The notes: generated from the sequence alone by a model not told the origin. DNA of 64,000 bases from Hellea balneolensis DSM 19091 (GCF_000428525.1 NZ_AUAC01000007.1:1-64000); one strand, 5' to 3'; shown: positions 43,770-53,267, counted from the first letter of the stretch. Program-made: numbers and translations.

Positions 43770-43820
43770 AAAACTCTCCCTAAGCCTCACCTAACGAAAA
43801 GCAAGTTATATCACAACTGC

Positions 43821-44525
43821 TTATCGGCAGGCATTGCTTGGGCCCATATCCACATGGAAGTGATCGTGATGTGCGGCGTTATAATCTGGACTTAAAGTGA
43901 CACGGAATATTTTGCAGGCTTTGTTGCGGGCATCTCGCAAAAATTTACGGCGTTTTTTATCTTTACCTTGCCAATCCGTTTTAACGGATATGAGGCGTCC
44001 GTCTTTGAGTTCAAATCCAGTGATATCCCACGCATTTGCGAAGGCATGTTCGCTCCATTGTCCCGAGCTGTTGCCATTTTGGCGGCGGCAGCTGTAAGTC
44101 CCAACGTGATGAATTTTCTTGAGCTCTGACCCGAGATGCTTTTGTGCCAGAGCATTAACTTCGCGAAGCCACATATAGGCGCCGACAGCCAAGGGGCATT
44201 GCATGTTAGCCTCTCCCGGCTTTAGTGTGCCATTATCAGACCCGTAAACAACACGCGCCGTTTCCCAACCGCAAACGGAGGGTGTTATTTTAGGGTCGGC
44301 GGGAATAGAGTTAAACGCCGCTGCATCACGGGCCATATCCATACATATGTCTGAAGAAGACAGGCTCATTCTCAAGAATTGGCTTTTTGTCGAAAATCCC
44401 AAAGGCGCTTCTGGGTTGAGCTGTTTCCAGGGTAGGTGTTGCGGAGGTATATTACGGTCAAGCGCAACGACGCTTAGCGATATAAGCGCAATGAATAATG
44501 TTAAAAAAAGCGTGGGTTTCCACAT
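43821..44525 (-). CDS. Extensin-like C-terminal domain protein
   Basis: This is a 234-residue exported protein with an N-terminal hydrophobic helix (about residues 4-21). The conserved extensin_C family core appears: CGWETARVVYGSDN, PLAVGAYMWLREV, HHVGTYSCRRQ, WSEHAFANAWDITGF, ending HHDHFHVDMGPSNACR. These proteins have the metal and His layout of D-Ala-D-Ala carboxypeptidase-like (VanY/LAS) folds and may cut peptidoglycan cross-links; activity is inferred. It is followed, in transcript order, by the TerB-like gene after 30 bases. Confidence 0.85.
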   Translation of the reverse strand: MWKPTLFLTLFIALISLSVVALDRNIPPQHLPWKQLNPEAPLGFSTKSQFLRMSLSSSDICMDMARDAAAFNSIPADPKITPSVCGWETARVVYGSDNGTLKPGEANMQCPLAVGAYMWLREVNALAQKHLGSELKKIHHVGTYSCRRQNGNSSGQWSEHAFANAWDITGFELKDGRLISVKTDWQGKDKKRRKFLRDARNKACKIFRVTLSPDYNAAHHDHFHVDMGPSNACR

Positions 44526-44543
44526 AGCGTCAGACTATCCGAA

Positions 44544-45338
44544 TTAGCGGACAATACAAATGACTTGGGCTATGCGGCGCTCACGGCGGAGGCGATCTGC
44601 TTGTAGGCCATAGCTTTGTAAGGACAAGGCCTGTGCCTCAGCCTGGGTTGTCTTGATTAAGCCTTGCAGGTTCTCAGGTGCAACCGTGTAGATACGCCCT
44701 CGGCGCGGGCTTTCGGCTGAAACAACGCCGATCACCTCGCCGTCTTTATCCATGACGGGCGCGCCTGATAACCCGCCTAATGACCCGAATAAGCCCCTCG
44801 TGCGCCCGATTTCCGACCATGCTAAAATAGCTTCATTAGATCTGTAACGGCCTCTCACAATCATACGATTTCGCGCTAATAAGGACCCGACGACTTCGCC
44901 TGGGCGGCCTTGAGGAAAACCAAAAAAGAAACCTTGTTCCCCGATTTGCCGGTCACTAAAGAGGTCGCTGGCGAGCGGCTTTCTCTCCCATAAGCCGGTT
45001 AATATAGCGGTATCGGAGTCGGCTGAAACAAAGCTCTCGACCCGCATAACTTGACGGCCACTGATTTTAATTCCCACTTGATCACAACTATCGACAACAT
45101 GCCGTGCTGTCATCCATTTGCCAGACTCATCAATTGCAAAAGCTGTCCCTATGCCAGAGCTCTCTTGCTCAACATTTACAACTATTCTCTCATCCCGAGG
45201 TGTCTCATTGGGAAGCATGGGACCAAGTTCCGGCGGTGGATGCGGGGCATCTATTTTTTGAGAGGCTCTGTTAGCATTGGCATAAATGGCAATAATAATG
45301 ACCAAATAGATCAACCAATCAGGTATTTTTCGCCACAT
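44544..45338 (-). CDS. Trypsin-like (S1) serine protease, membrane-anchored
   Basis: This is a 264-residue chymotrypsin-fold protease held by an N-terminal helix (about 8-22), so the catalytic domain should face the periplasm. The triad reads His80 (TARHVVDSC), Asp109 (SDSDTAIL) and the Ser of GGLSGAPVMDKDGEVIGV. A disulfide with Cys85 is possible. It lacks a PDZ domain, unlike DegP. It lies five bases after the DUF350 gene and 18 bases before the extensin-like gene, so the three form a run of envelope genes. Confidence 0.87.
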   Translation of the reverse strand: MWRKIPDWLIYLVIIIAIYANANRASQKIDAPHPPPELGPMLPNETPRDERIVVNVEQESSGIGTAFAIDESGKWMTARHVVDSCDQVGIKISGRQVMRVESFVSADSDTAILTGLWERKPLASDLFSDRQIGEQGFFFGFPQGRPGEVVGSLLARNRMIVRGRYRSNEAILAWSEIGRTRGLFGSLGGLSGAPVMDKDGEVIGVVSAESPRRGRIYTVAPENLQGLIKTTQAEAQALSLQSYGLQADRLRRERRIAQVICIVR

Positions 45339-45343
45339 AGGAA

Positions 45344-45757
45344 TTAGCCAGCAATAGCAAAGGCAAGAATAATAGATCCGGCAAGTTTAAACGCTGCCAA
45401 GACTGTGGCGGCGGGAACTTCATTATTCTCAATGCGTTCCGGCATGCCTTTGAAAATCCCGTCTGTAAGGCGGAATAAAAAGAGCTGTAAGAACAGGCTT
45501 AACGTACCCCATATCGCGACATCGATCAGGCCCAATTTATTGATAAGACAAGCTGAGAGCGGGAGGGCCAGGCTGATTACCAGGGCGCTAAAGGTAATGG
45601 CAGCCGCCATATTTCCGTTTTGAACAAGCTCTAATTCTTTATGCGGGGTAAGCTTCACATATATAAAAAGTCCTGCCAGATAAATAACCGTGACAACCAG
45701 CAAATAAAAAATGAGCCACGGGAATCCATTGGCGAGACTGTCGAGTGTGGGTGACAT
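45344..45757 (-). CDS. DUF350 family membrane protein
   Basis: This is a 137-residue inner-membrane protein with four helices arranged as two similar pairs. Each pair ends in an acidic loop, as in DUF350 (SLALPL, GNMAAAITFSALVISLAL, then NNEVPAATVLAAFKLAGSIILAFAI). The family function is unknown. It heads the minus-strand run into the serine protease and extensin-like genes. Confidence 0.8.
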   Translation of the reverse strand: MSPTLDSLANGFPWLIFYLLVVTVIYLAGLFIYVKLTPHKELELVQNGNMAAAITFSALVISLALPLSACLINKLGLIDVAIWGTLSLFLQLFLFRLTDGIFKGMPERIENNEVPAATVLAAFKLAGSIILAFAIAG

Positions 45758-45814
45758 AAATTTTCCCAGTCTGTGATTTGAATTTAGATGTGCGAGCCTT
45801 TGAAAAAATTCAAG

Positions 45815-46987
45815 CTATTTATTCACAGCGGAGGATTTTTCTAACTTTCGCCGTTCACTGGCCCGCATTTTTTCAGATTCTGATTTAAGCTGTCCGCAGG
45901 CGGCCAAAATGTCCCGCCCGCGTGGCGTACGAATAGGCGAGGCATATCCTGCGCGGTTGACGATATCCGCAAATGTTTCAATCGTCTCCCAGTCTGAGCA
46001 CTCATATTCACTCCCGGGCCAAGGATTGAAGGGGATGAGGTTCACTTTTGCCGGGATACCTATTAGCAATTTTATAAGCTGTTTTGCGTGCCAAGGTTGA
46101 TCATTTACGTCTTTGAGCATGACATATTCAAATGTGATGCGGCGTGAATTGGACACGCCCGGATAATCGCGGCAAGCTTGCATAAGCTCTTTAAGCGGAT
46201 ATTTGCGGTTAATCGGCATGATTTGCTCGCGCAGTTCATCATTGGCGGCGTGAAGTGAAATGGCGAGCATAGCAGAGGTTCGCGCCCCCATCGGGCCGAT
46301 TTCAGGCACTACGCCGGATGTGGAGACCGTAATTCTGCGGCGACCAATGCCAAGTCCCTCAGGATCACAGATGATATCGAGGCTGTCCCCAACTTGTTCT
46401 GTATTATAAAGCGGCTCACCCATGCCCATGAAAACAATATTGGTCAGCTTTCGGTTTTCCTGAGTCGTAGGCCATTCGCCCAGGTCATCCCGCGCGGCGA
46501 TGACTTGCAAAACGATCTCCTGCGCCGTTAGATTTCTCACTAGTTTTTGTGTGCCCGTATGGCAAAACTTACAAGTAAGGGTGCAGCCAACTTGAGACGA
46601 GACACACAGAGCCCCTGTTTTTGAAACATCCGGAATAAAGACACTCTCAACCTCAATGCCAGGCGCCATACGGATGAGGTATTTACGAGTGCCGTCTACG
46701 CTTATCTGCCGTTCAATAATTTCAGGGCGGGCGAGAGAAAACGCCGCTTCTAGCTCCGCGCGAAGACCTTTTGCGATATTGGTCATTTGCAACCAATCGG
46801 TCACGCCGTAATTATAAATCCAGTGGAATATTTGCTTTGTGCGCATACGCACTTTTTTAGGTTCAATTCCAAAGTCAGTTAGGTGCTTGGCGATCTCTTT
46901 GCGGCCAAGGCCAACCAAACGGATACGGTTATCGGCTTGATGCAGCGTAACCCCCGTAGGGGCATTTGATATTAAAGTCGTGCTCAT
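45815..46987 (-). CDS. rlmN: Dual-specificity RNA methyltransferase RlmN
   Basis: This radical-SAM enzyme methylates C2 of A2503 in 23S rRNA and of A37 in some tRNAs. At 390 residues it has the cluster motif C135xxxC139xxC142 (CTLTCKFCH), GMGEPLYN, the [23 protein letters not shown] stretch (in part), and the C-terminal catalytic Cys in [11 protein letters not shown]. It is monocistronic, just downstream of the thiolase-like gene in transcript order, with 50 bases between. Confidence 0.96.
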   Translation of the reverse strand: MSTTLISNAPTGVTLHQADNRIRLVGLGRKEIAKHLTDFGIEPKKVRMRTKQIFHWIYNYGVTDWLQMTNIAKGLRAELEAAFSLARPEIIERQISVDGTRKYLIRMAPGIEVESVFIPDVSKTGALCVSSQVGCTLTCKFCHTGTQKLVRNLTAQEIVLQVIAARDDLGEWPTTQENRKLTNIVFMGMGEPLYNTEQVGDSLDIICDPEGLGIGRRRITVSTSGVVPEIGPMGARTSAMLAISLHAANDELREQIMPINRKYPLKELMQACRDYPGVSNSRRITFEYVMLKDVNDQPWHAKQLIKLLIGIPAKVNLIPFNPWPGSEYECSDWETIETFADIVNRAGYASPIRTPRGRDILAACGQLKSESEKMRASERRKLEKSSAVNK

Positions 46988-47036
46988 ATGGCGCGGCCCA
47001 TATCATGCAAAGGCTCAGGCGTCACCGTTTTTTACA

Positions 47037-48536
47037 TTAAAGGCGCTGCCAGCTTGAAGGGCCTTTATCTGTTTTAACAAGCCGCCCTTTATCACCGATA
47101 GGATAGCGTGATTTATCCATGAGCCAAGCCATAGCTTCGCTTTCACTCCCCTCGATTTTTGCCAAGCTGCGTTCGCCGCTTTCGAGCCTTGCCATAATAG
47201 CGGCATGTGAGGGGGATCCATCTCGGTTCGACAGGATCGCAAAGCTCTCTACTTGCGCGGGGCCTTTCGCGTCGGTTACGATATCAGGCACAGCGCCGCG
47301 GGCTTTATCCGCTATCTCTTGGGCGTCATCATTTTCCAGCAAGATATCTAAATCCCCGGGCGTTTTAGAAAGTCTTAATCCATAATGCTTGGTGACATAT
47401 TCGCCTTGTCCATAAAGCAGACCTGCGGGCTCACCCAAACGGATTTTCCGTACCATGGCGCAGCTTGCGTGGGTCATATAATTATTCAGCGGCGCACCAA
47501 AGAAACTCATACCGCCAGTCACGGTTGAGGCTGTTTCAACTTCGCGTCCTAAAATACGGCGCGCCATTTTGGGCACGACCGGAAAACAGGAATAAAGCTC
47601 CGCAGCTTCAGTAGCCGAACTGCTGGATTTCAGGGCATTCAGAACAGCGTCTTGCGCTGGGCTTTCGTAATAATTTGCGCGTGCCAGGAAATCACGCGGT
47701 TCATTTGCCGCCGCGCCTTGTGTTATGAAAACGCAATGGTCTTCAGCCACACCCATATCCAAAGCTGTTTGAAGAGAGGTTATTATGATCGCCGCGCTTT
47801 GATTGACATTCATACTGGCCACCATGGATTTCGTGTAAGGCCACGCAACAATTCGGTTCTTGGGCGTCGCCTTGAGAATTTCCTCGCCGGGCATATTTAC
47901 AGGGCCCCAGCTGTTGGGGTTCTGCCCCGCTATAAAAGATGATAGCTCCAGTATTTTAGCGGTCTCTGCATCAGCCTCTTGCGGAGTCTGGCCCCAATGC
48001 GCGGCTGTAGCAGCTTCGAAAAGGGGGTAGATGTTAAGCGGCAGATAAAGCCCGAGCTGCAACGAGAGAGGATGAATTGCGCCGGGCGTATCGGCAAAAT
48101 TAGGCCCATCGCTTGCAAAAGGTGACCAAGAGGGCATTTGTCCCGCCCTTTGAGCGCTCACTAGGCTATATTGCGCCTCGCCGCCTACAACTGCAGCGAC
48201 TTTGGAGCGGCCTTCCGCAATATTTATAGCGGCCTCATGGATATATTTTAGCGGTGTTTGTCCGCCTGAGGGGCCTAAAACTGCGCGTTTGGGCGATATA
48301 TTTAAGGCTTTACCCAGCTCGCCCGCGAGGTCCGAATAACGCCAGCTCATTGGCATAACGACGTCAAGCGAATCGATTTTTGCCAGAGCCTGACCGCCGC
48401 AATCTTTATTGGCCGTTTCTAACGCCCGGGCCATCATCTCCGAGGGCTCTAAGCTTTTCGCAATATTGTCTGGTCGTTCACTATATTCGCCTATGCCAAT
48501 AATGACGGGTTGGCGTTCGGTTGAGGTCTTGGACAT
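47037..48536 (-). CDS. Thiolase-like acetyl-CoA acetyltransferase family protein
   Basis: This is a 499-residue protein of the thiolase superfamily: RQPVIIGIGEYSERPD, SLDVVMPMSWRYSDLAGELGKAL, VLGPSGGQTPLKYIHEAA and KVAAVVGGEAQYSLVSAQ match the alphaproteobacterial acetyl-CoA acetyltransferase group. The usual thiolase nucleophile Cys is not clear in the N-terminal domain, where GPSGGQTP replaces the GxCSSG-type segment; the SCP2-like thiolases also vary there. I use ATG 48536, right after the upstream stop (TAATATG), not the longer frame to 48578. Its partner gene encodes a pterin dehydratase, an odd pairing. Confidence 0.8.
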   Translation of the reverse strand: MSKTSTERQPVIIGIGEYSERPDNIAKSLEPSEMMARALETANKDCGGQALAKIDSLDVVMPMSWRYSDLAGELGKALNISPKRAVLGPSGGQTPLKYIHEAAINIAEGRSKVAAVVGGEAQYSLVSAQRAGQMPSWSPFASDGPNFADTPGAIHPLSLQLGLYLPLNIYPLFEAATAAHWGQTPQEADAETAKILELSSFIAGQNPNSWGPVNMPGEEILKATPKNRIVAWPYTKSMVASMNVNQSAAIIITSLQTALDMGVAEDHCVFITQGAAANEPRDFLARANYYESPAQDAVLNALKSSSSATEAAELYSCFPVVPKMARRILGREVETASTVTGGMSFFGAPLNNYMTHASCAMVRKIRLGEPAGLLYGQGEYVTKHYGLRLSKTPGDLDILLENDDAQEIADKARGAVPDIVTDAKGPAQVESFAILSNRDGSPSHAAIMARLESGERSLAKIEGSESEAMAWLMDKSRYPIGDKGRLVKTDKGPSSWQRL

Positions 48537-48537
48537 A

Positions 48538-48810
48538 TTAGGCTGCGGCCTGTTCCATGGCTTTTGCAAGGGTGACATCCTTGTCGGTCACGCCCCCAGC
48601 ATCATGAGTTGTGAGCGTTACATCAACCCGGTTATAGACGTTAAACCATTCGGGATGATGGTCCATTTTGTCGGCGATAATCGCAATGCGAGTCATAAAT
48701 CCAAAAGCTTCGGCGAAATCCGTAAATTTGAATACCTTTGTAATAAAGTCATCTCCGCCAGTCCAACCGGGTAAATCTTCTGCAACATCTTTTGGATTTA
48801 AAACGTCCAT
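48538..48810 (-). CDS. phhB: Pterin-4a-carbinolamine dehydratase
   Basis: This 90-residue protein recycles the tetrahydropterin cofactor after phenylalanine hydroxylase by dehydrating the 4a-carbinolamine. The family core is present: [47 protein letters not shown] (in parts), including the HHPEW active-site turn. No phhA is here. Its stop touches the thiolase-like start, so the pair is likely co-translated. Confidence 0.92.
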   Translation of the reverse strand: MDVLNPKDVAEDLPGWTGGDDFITKVFKFTDFAEAFGFMTRIAIIADKMDHHPEWFNVYNRVDVTLTTHDAGGVTDKDVTLAKAMEQAAA

Positions 48811-49112
48811 TTTGTTCTCCTGATGATTTTAACGATGTATTAATCGTGATATTTGCGCAACACTAAGCAGAAATATTGACCTCTGGAAGCCCAAAATTAT
48901 GTATCTGCCCCAAAGTTGACACATTCTATCATGTAGTTTGACTTTGCTTACGGCAGGGGGTTGTAAGTGTGTTTATTTGGGGAGGAAAGTTGATCTTTTG
49001 TAGAGATGAGATGACGCTCGGCAGTTACACGCAATATATGACGACGGAAATAATCATATTTTAGCCGTAGGATCGTCATAGGCTGTTCATTTTTTTTCCG
49101 TAAGTAAAAGAG
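48811..49112. other. 302-base intergenic region with no gene seen
   Basis: The divergent gap between phhB and the VanZ-like gene is AT-rich and carries no open frame of note, no tRNA-like fold and no strong hairpin that I could find. A TTGACA is present at 48918-48923 but no well-spaced -10 follows it. Confidence 0.5.
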
Positions 49113-49496
49113 ATGTCAGCAGAACGCCTATTTTCTTTATCTGTGTTAAAGCAGCCACTTCGCGTGAGCATGGGGATTTACAGCCTGTGTCTTACTTGGG
49201 TCTCTTTACGTCCCTCAGGAACGGGCGGAGCAATACCACATTTGGATAAAGTACTGCACCTGATTGTTTATGCGGTTTTGGCAGGAGGCATAGCCATAGC
49301 GTGGCCAAAGCTCTCTAGACTCTCTGTTTTTTGGGTCTGTGTTATTTTTGGGGCGGCTCTGGAAGTGGCACAAGGCCTTATAGGAACGGGACGTACAGCG
49401 TCGCTCTGGGACGGTTTGGCGAATACTCTTGGTGCGGGCCTAGGGGTATATGCAGCGGTCATTATTGGGCGGCTTTTCGTCAATAAAGCGAAATAG
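49113..49496 (+). CDS. VanZ-like membrane protein
   Basis: This is a 127-residue protein with four membrane helices. The VanZ-type pattern is visible: LRPSGTGGAIPHLDKVLHLIVYAVLAG, then FGAALEVAQGLIGTGRTASLWDGLANTLGAGLGVY (in parts), including the conserved DK-HLxxY and E-Q-GR-x-D-xNxxG residues. VanZ is linked to glycopeptide (teicoplanin) resistance in enterococci, but such small family members in proteobacteria have unknown roles. It stands alone on this strand. Confidence 0.82.
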   Translation: MSAERLFSLSVLKQPLRVSMGIYSLCLTWVSLRPSGTGGAIPHLDKVLHLIVYAVLAGGIAIAWPKLSRLSVFWVCVIFGAALEVAQGLIGTGRTASLWDGLANTLGAGLGVYAAVIIGRLFVNKAK

Positions 49497-49643
49497 GTTT
49501 CGGTCACTCACCGATAGAAAGATAAATTTTCCTAACTAACTGCTTTCTTGTGGCGACAAGCCCGACTTAGCATATTATTTGCAAGTAGGACTCGTAATGA
49601 CCGCCGCAACTGGCAAGACTGAGGACAATAAAGGGTGAAAACC

Positions 49644-50879
49644 ATGACAAAACTTAAATCTATCAAAACAGCTGCTATCTTATTAGCCAGTACGACTTTA
49701 GCACCTTCGGCTTTTGCGGGCGGGCAAGCTCATTCTGGCTACACACCTGATTTATTACCGCCAAGCTCAAATGCTGGTGAGTGTTACGCCCGCGTCGAAG
49801 TGCCGGCGCAATATTCGGCCGGGTCTGAACAGATTATGGTGGAAGAAGGCTATTCTACAGTTGAAGTGGCTCAGCCAACCCTTGCGCAACGTCAGGAAAA
49901 CGTAATGGTGAAAGAAGCCAGCGTCCGCTACCGAGTCACGCAGCCGAGTTACCGCTCTGTGACAGAGCAAATGTTAGTGCGGCCTGCTTATGACAAACTA
50001 ACCGTTTCAGCGCCGCAATTCTCAACCGTGATTGAGACGATACAAACATCAGCTCCACGCCTTGTTTGGAAACGCGGAAACCCGGGCAAATTGGCAGCTC
50101 AAGGCTACACAATCCATTCCACAGCTGATGGCGGACGCTTTGGTCAAGGTTATAGCAATACCGAGCAATATTTAGCGGGCGGCGGCGATAAATGCGGCCC
50201 TACGTGTGAAATTTGGTGCCTTGTTGAGGAACCAGGTGAGCAGGTTCAGTTTAACCGCAAGGTTATGACGTCTCCGGGCCAGGTTCGCCGCCAAAGCGTT
50301 CCAGCAAAATATAAAACTATCCATAAGCAAGTCGTCTCGAACCCTGGCGGCGTCGAAGAAATCCCTGTTCCGGCGGAATACCGCGCGGTCATGGTTGAAG
50401 ATGTTGTGGACCCGGGCGGCGAACGTGTTGTCAATGTACCGCCAAAATTCGCGGAAGTCGCAACAAAAACTTTAGTCACGCCTTCACGTTATGAATGGCG
50501 GCGTGTTCTTTGTGCGCCAGGTACAGGCTCTATCAAGTCTAGCGCGGATTACGCTGCGCCTTCATCATCATACGGTACAGGTGGAACTCATTACTCTAGT
50601 GGCTCTACGGGTGGTTACACATCGGGCACACATAGTTCTAGTACGTCATATTCATCAGGCCATTCGCCCGTTCATACGTCAAATCATACATCTGGGCAGA
50701 CTCATCATTACGGCACGCATACGGCGCCTGGCGGAACTGTTGCGGGGTCACGTGTTGTGACAGGATCCGGTTACTATGGCGGTTATGAAGATAAAAACGC
50801 AACACATCATAGCTCTGGTAGTCATAGCGACTATGAATATAGACAAAAGGCTAAGCGTAAGCGTAAGACCTGGCATTAA
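49644..50879 (+). CDS. Secreted repeat protein with VPAEY-type modules and a Ser/Gly/His-rich tail
   Basis: ATG 49644, eight bases after AAGGG, is chosen over a GTG at 49635; product 411 residues. A signal peptide ends at AFAGG. Residues about 45-290 hold repeated units where VPAEY or VPAKY, a short Val-rich beta stretch, and then VxxPG or VxPS recur (for example VPAKYKTIHKQVVSNPGG, VPAEYRAVMVEDVVDPGG, VPPKFAEVATKTLVTPSR). The tail is a low-complexity Ser/Gly/His/Thr/Tyr run. Similar EYKTV repeats occur in OmpA-family envelope proteins of other proteobacteria, but I see no OmpA domain. A surface or cell-wall-adjacent role is a guess. Confidence 0.7.
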   Translation: MTKLKSIKTAAILLASTTLAPSAFAGGQAHSGYTPDLLPPSSNAGECYARVEVPAQYSAGSEQIMVEEGYSTVEVAQPTLAQRQENVMVKEASVRYRVTQPSYRSVTEQMLVRPAYDKLTVSAPQFSTVIETIQTSAPRLVWKRGNPGKLAAQGYTIHSTADGGRFGQGYSNTEQYLAGGGDKCGPTCEIWCLVEEPGEQVQFNRKVMTSPGQVRRQSVPAKYKTIHKQVVSNPGGVEEIPVPAEYRAVMVEDVVDPGGERVVNVPPKFAEVATKTLVTPSRYEWRRVLCAPGTGSIKSSADYAAPSSSYGTGGTHYSSGSTGGYTSGTHSSSTSYSSGHSPVHTSNHTSGQTHHYGTHTAPGGTVAGSRVVTGSGYYGGYEDKNATHHSSGSHSDYEYRQKAKRKRKTWH

Positions 50880-50900
50880 ATTTATCAAAGCCATCTGATT

Positions 50901-50929
50901 AAGCCCGCTCATCTTAAGCGGGCTTTTTT
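50901..50929 (+). terminator. Rho-independent terminator after the repeat protein
   Basis: AAGCCCGCT (50901-50909) and AGCGGGCTT (50917-50925) form a 9-bp stem followed by a T run to 50929. It lies in the gap to the convergent acetyltransferase gene. Confidence 0.9.
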
Positions 50930-51443
50930 ATAGGGATTTATGAAATATAAAATCGGTATCTTGGACGTCTCCGACCGTCAGCTGATACTCTGATATTTTC
51001 TTATAGTTATGTCGCATATAGAACCGTTGTGCGGCGTTATTTTCTGACCATACGCCCAGTACAAGATCTGTGATTCCGCGGCTTTCCGCCCAATCCTCCC
51101 ATTCAGTCAAAAGCCTCACGCCTAGTCCTTGGCTTTGGGCCGAGCGGTGTGTGTAAATTTTTGAGAGTTCATGGGCGTTGGTTAAGGGGTGCGGCACGGG
51201 TAATGTCGTGGGTTTGGCATAAAGATAGGATAAAAGCTCATTATGCCGTTCAGCCACCATAAGCAATTTCGCGGGGTCAGCTATGGCCGCATGATAGACG
51301 CGTTCATTATGAGATTGCGCAATAAAAGCCTTACAGTTTTCGGGGGTATGGTAATTCCCGAAGCTATCAATGAAGGTCTCTGCGGCTAAATCAATTAAGG
51401 CCGGGATATCTCCCGGCCTTACGTTTCGAATTATCAATGTCAT
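50928..51443 (-). CDS. GNAT-family N-acetyltransferase
   Basis: This is a 171-residue acetyl-CoA-dependent N-acetyltransferase. The beta4/alpha3 acetyl-CoA loop is present as SKIYTHRSAQSQGLGVRLLTEWEDWAES (in parts), and the C-terminal LGVWSENNAAQRFYMRHNYKKISEYQL is typical. The substrate is unknown. Stop lies just at the edge of the preceding terminator; the gene starts seven bases from the AGCS symporter stop on the same strand and may share its transcript. Confidence 0.88.
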   Translation of the reverse strand: MTLIIRNVRPGDIPALIDLAAETFIDSFGNYHTPENCKAFIAQSHNERVYHAAIADPAKLLMVAERHNELLSYLYAKPTTLPVPHPLTNAHELSKIYTHRSAQSQGLGVRLLTEWEDWAESRGITDLVLGVWSENNAAQRFYMRHNYKKISEYQLTVGDVQDTDFIFHKSL

Positions 51444-51449
51444 GTGAGG

Positions 51450-52943
51450 CTACATATCGTCTTGATCGACTAGCCCATCACTCGCGATTTTATCTTTATC
51501 AAAATATTCTTTCGCGAGTTTGAACACGACAGGTGAGAGCAGGATTAGCGCGATTAAGTTCGGCGCGGCCATGAGGCCTGTCAAACTATCGGCGATTAAC
51601 CAGAAGGTATTCACCACAAGGTTGTCGTCTCCTGTTTCAAAAGAAAGTGCATAAGTTGAAGCGAAAACAGCTAAAATACAGAAGCAGCGGAATATAGGAA
51701 TAGACTTCTCTTTGAAAATAAATGCCGCGCAACGCTCGCCATAATATGACCACCCAATGATGGTGGTGAATGCAAATATTACAAGACAAAATGTTACGAT
51801 ATGTTCGCCTAAACCGACTAATGTAGCATCAAATGCTGCGGCCGTAAGCGGTACTCCAGTTTCACAGCCCTGAGGGGTTGAGCCGCTATCAAGCATGTCA
51901 AGAATTGCGGGGCTAGCCAGACAATCTGCTGACATAACGCCCGACGTCAAAATCACCAGAGCAGTGATTGTACAGATAATGAGCGTGTCAATGATTGTGC
52001 CAAGCATAGCAATAATGCCTTGATTGACTGGGTCGTTATTCTGCGCAGCCGCATGGGCAATGGGGGCGGAGCCTTGCCCAGCTTCGTTTGAGAAGAGCCC
52101 GCGCGCGATACCTTTTTTCATGGCTAGCATCATTAAGCCAATTGCAACTCCAGTTCCCGCGCCTTGCAACCCAATGGCACCTTTGAAAATAAGACCAAAG
52201 GCGGAAGGAACTTGGCTTATATTTGCACCAATTACGATTAAAGCTGTTGTTATATAAAGTACGGCCATGAACGGTACGAGCTTAGACGCGATTGCGCCAA
52301 TTCGTTTAATGCCTCCAAATATTACACCGGCGACTAATAATGATAGTACGAAGGCTATAACTTTTGCATCAAATGGCTGAACCCCGAAAATAGTCCAATC
52401 CCCATAAGCGCTTTGAAGAGCATCACCAATTGAGTTGGCTTGAACGGCATTACCTGTCGAAAGAGACCCGATAATTCCAAATGTAGCGAAAGCGGCGGCC
52501 AGCCACATAAATTTCGGGCCGAGTCCGTTTTTAATGTAATACATCGGGCCGCCGACACGGTTTCCATTGGCGTCAATTTCGCGGTAACGCACGGCCAAGA
52601 CACCCTCGCCAAATTTTGTGGCTGTACCGAGAATTGCCGTAACCCACATCCAAAAGACAGCGCCGGGACCGCCAATAGCGATGGCAGCTGCAACACCTGC
52701 AATGTTACCTGTTCCAACTGTTGAAGAGAGCGCGGTCATAAGCGCTGCGAAAGGAGAGACGTCACCTTCTTCTGCATTAGTGCGTTTTTTGAAAAGCTGG
52801 CGGAAGCCATATCCGATTTTTGTAAGGGAGATAAAGCGTAATCCTACGGTGAGGAAAAAACCGACACCAAGTAACAACGCCATCATGGGGGGACCCCAGA
52901 CGAAATTGTTCAAGCTTTCCATAAGCGCTGCAAAGGTTTCCAT
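51450..52943 (-). CDS. Sodium:alanine symporter family (AGCS) transporter
   Basis: This is a 497-residue membrane transporter of the AGCS family, which couples Na+ or H+ to uptake of Ala or Gly. The signature lies in PFAALMTALSSTVGTGNIAGVAAAIAIGGPGAVFWMW (in parts). GLFSNEAGQGSAPIAHAAAQ and GWSYYGERCAAFIF also match. About ten to eleven membrane helices are seen. An alternative start at residue 8 is possible. The downstream GNAT gene may be in the same operon. Confidence 0.94.
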   Translation of the reverse strand: METFAALMESLNNFVWGPPMMALLLGVGFFLTVGLRFISLTKIGYGFRQLFKKRTNAEEGDVSPFAALMTALSSTVGTGNIAGVAAAIAIGGPGAVFWMWVTAILGTATKFGEGVLAVRYREIDANGNRVGGPMYYIKNGLGPKFMWLAAAFATFGIIGSLSTGNAVQANSIGDALQSAYGDWTIFGVQPFDAKVIAFVLSLLVAGVIFGGIKRIGAIASKLVPFMAVLYITTALIVIGANISQVPSAFGLIFKGAIGLQGAGTGVAIGLMMLAMKKGIARGLFSNEAGQGSAPIAHAAAQNNDPVNQGIIAMLGTIIDTLIICTITALVILTSGVMSADCLASPAILDMLDSGSTPQGCETGVPLTAAAFDATLVGLGEHIVTFCLVIFAFTTIIGWSYYGERCAAFIFKEKSIPIFRCFCILAVFASTYALSFETGDDNLVVNTFWLIADSLTGLMAAPNLIALILLSPVVFKLAKEYFDKDKIASDGLVDQDDM

Positions 52944-53132
52944 GTGTGTTCCCGATCTGTCTTGTGTAATTTTCTCTCAACCATAGGGGAGGGCTTTGCT
53001 TGCGCCAAGGCTAAATATGCCTGTAGCGGGGATTGAAAAGCCGTGCACAACATGTCGCCAAAAGCGCTTGACGTGCGGGCGGTGGCCCCCTATATGCCGC
53101 CTTCGAAATTCAATATCTGTAAGGCCAAGACG

Positions 53133-53258
53133 ATGAAAGTCCGTAGCTCTTTGAAATCTCTTAAGAACCGTCATCGCGATTGCCAAATTGTGCGCCGCAA
53201 AGGACGTCTTTATGTGATTAACAAAACTGACCCGCGTTTTAAGGCGCGCCAAGGTTAA
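53133..53258 (+). CDS. rpmJ: Ribosomal protein bL36
   Basis: This encodes a 41-residue L36 of the large subunit. The start ATG 53133 gives [20 protein letters not shown], then [21 protein letters not shown] longer frame to 53043 is spurious. There is only one Cys, so this is the zinc-independent form with an extended tail that is normal in alphaproteobacteria. A hairpin follows it at 53268-53287. Confidence 0.95.
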   Translation: MKVRSSLKSLKNRHRDCQIVRRKGRLYVINKTDPRFKARQG

Positions 53259-53267
53259 TTCTTATAC

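Noticed and set aside
48811-49112. Possible small RNA or short gene in the 302-base gap
   Set aside because: Only a 24-residue TTG frame and no convincing promoter pair or hairpin could be found.
53043-53132. N-terminal extension of the L36 frame
   Set aside because: The 30 extra residues are not part of L36; ATG 53133 gives the complete 41-residue protein.
52944-53132. Riboswitch upstream of the AGCS symporter
   Set aside because: AGCS genes can follow glycine riboswitches, but no aptamer core or paired arms could be seen in this leader.
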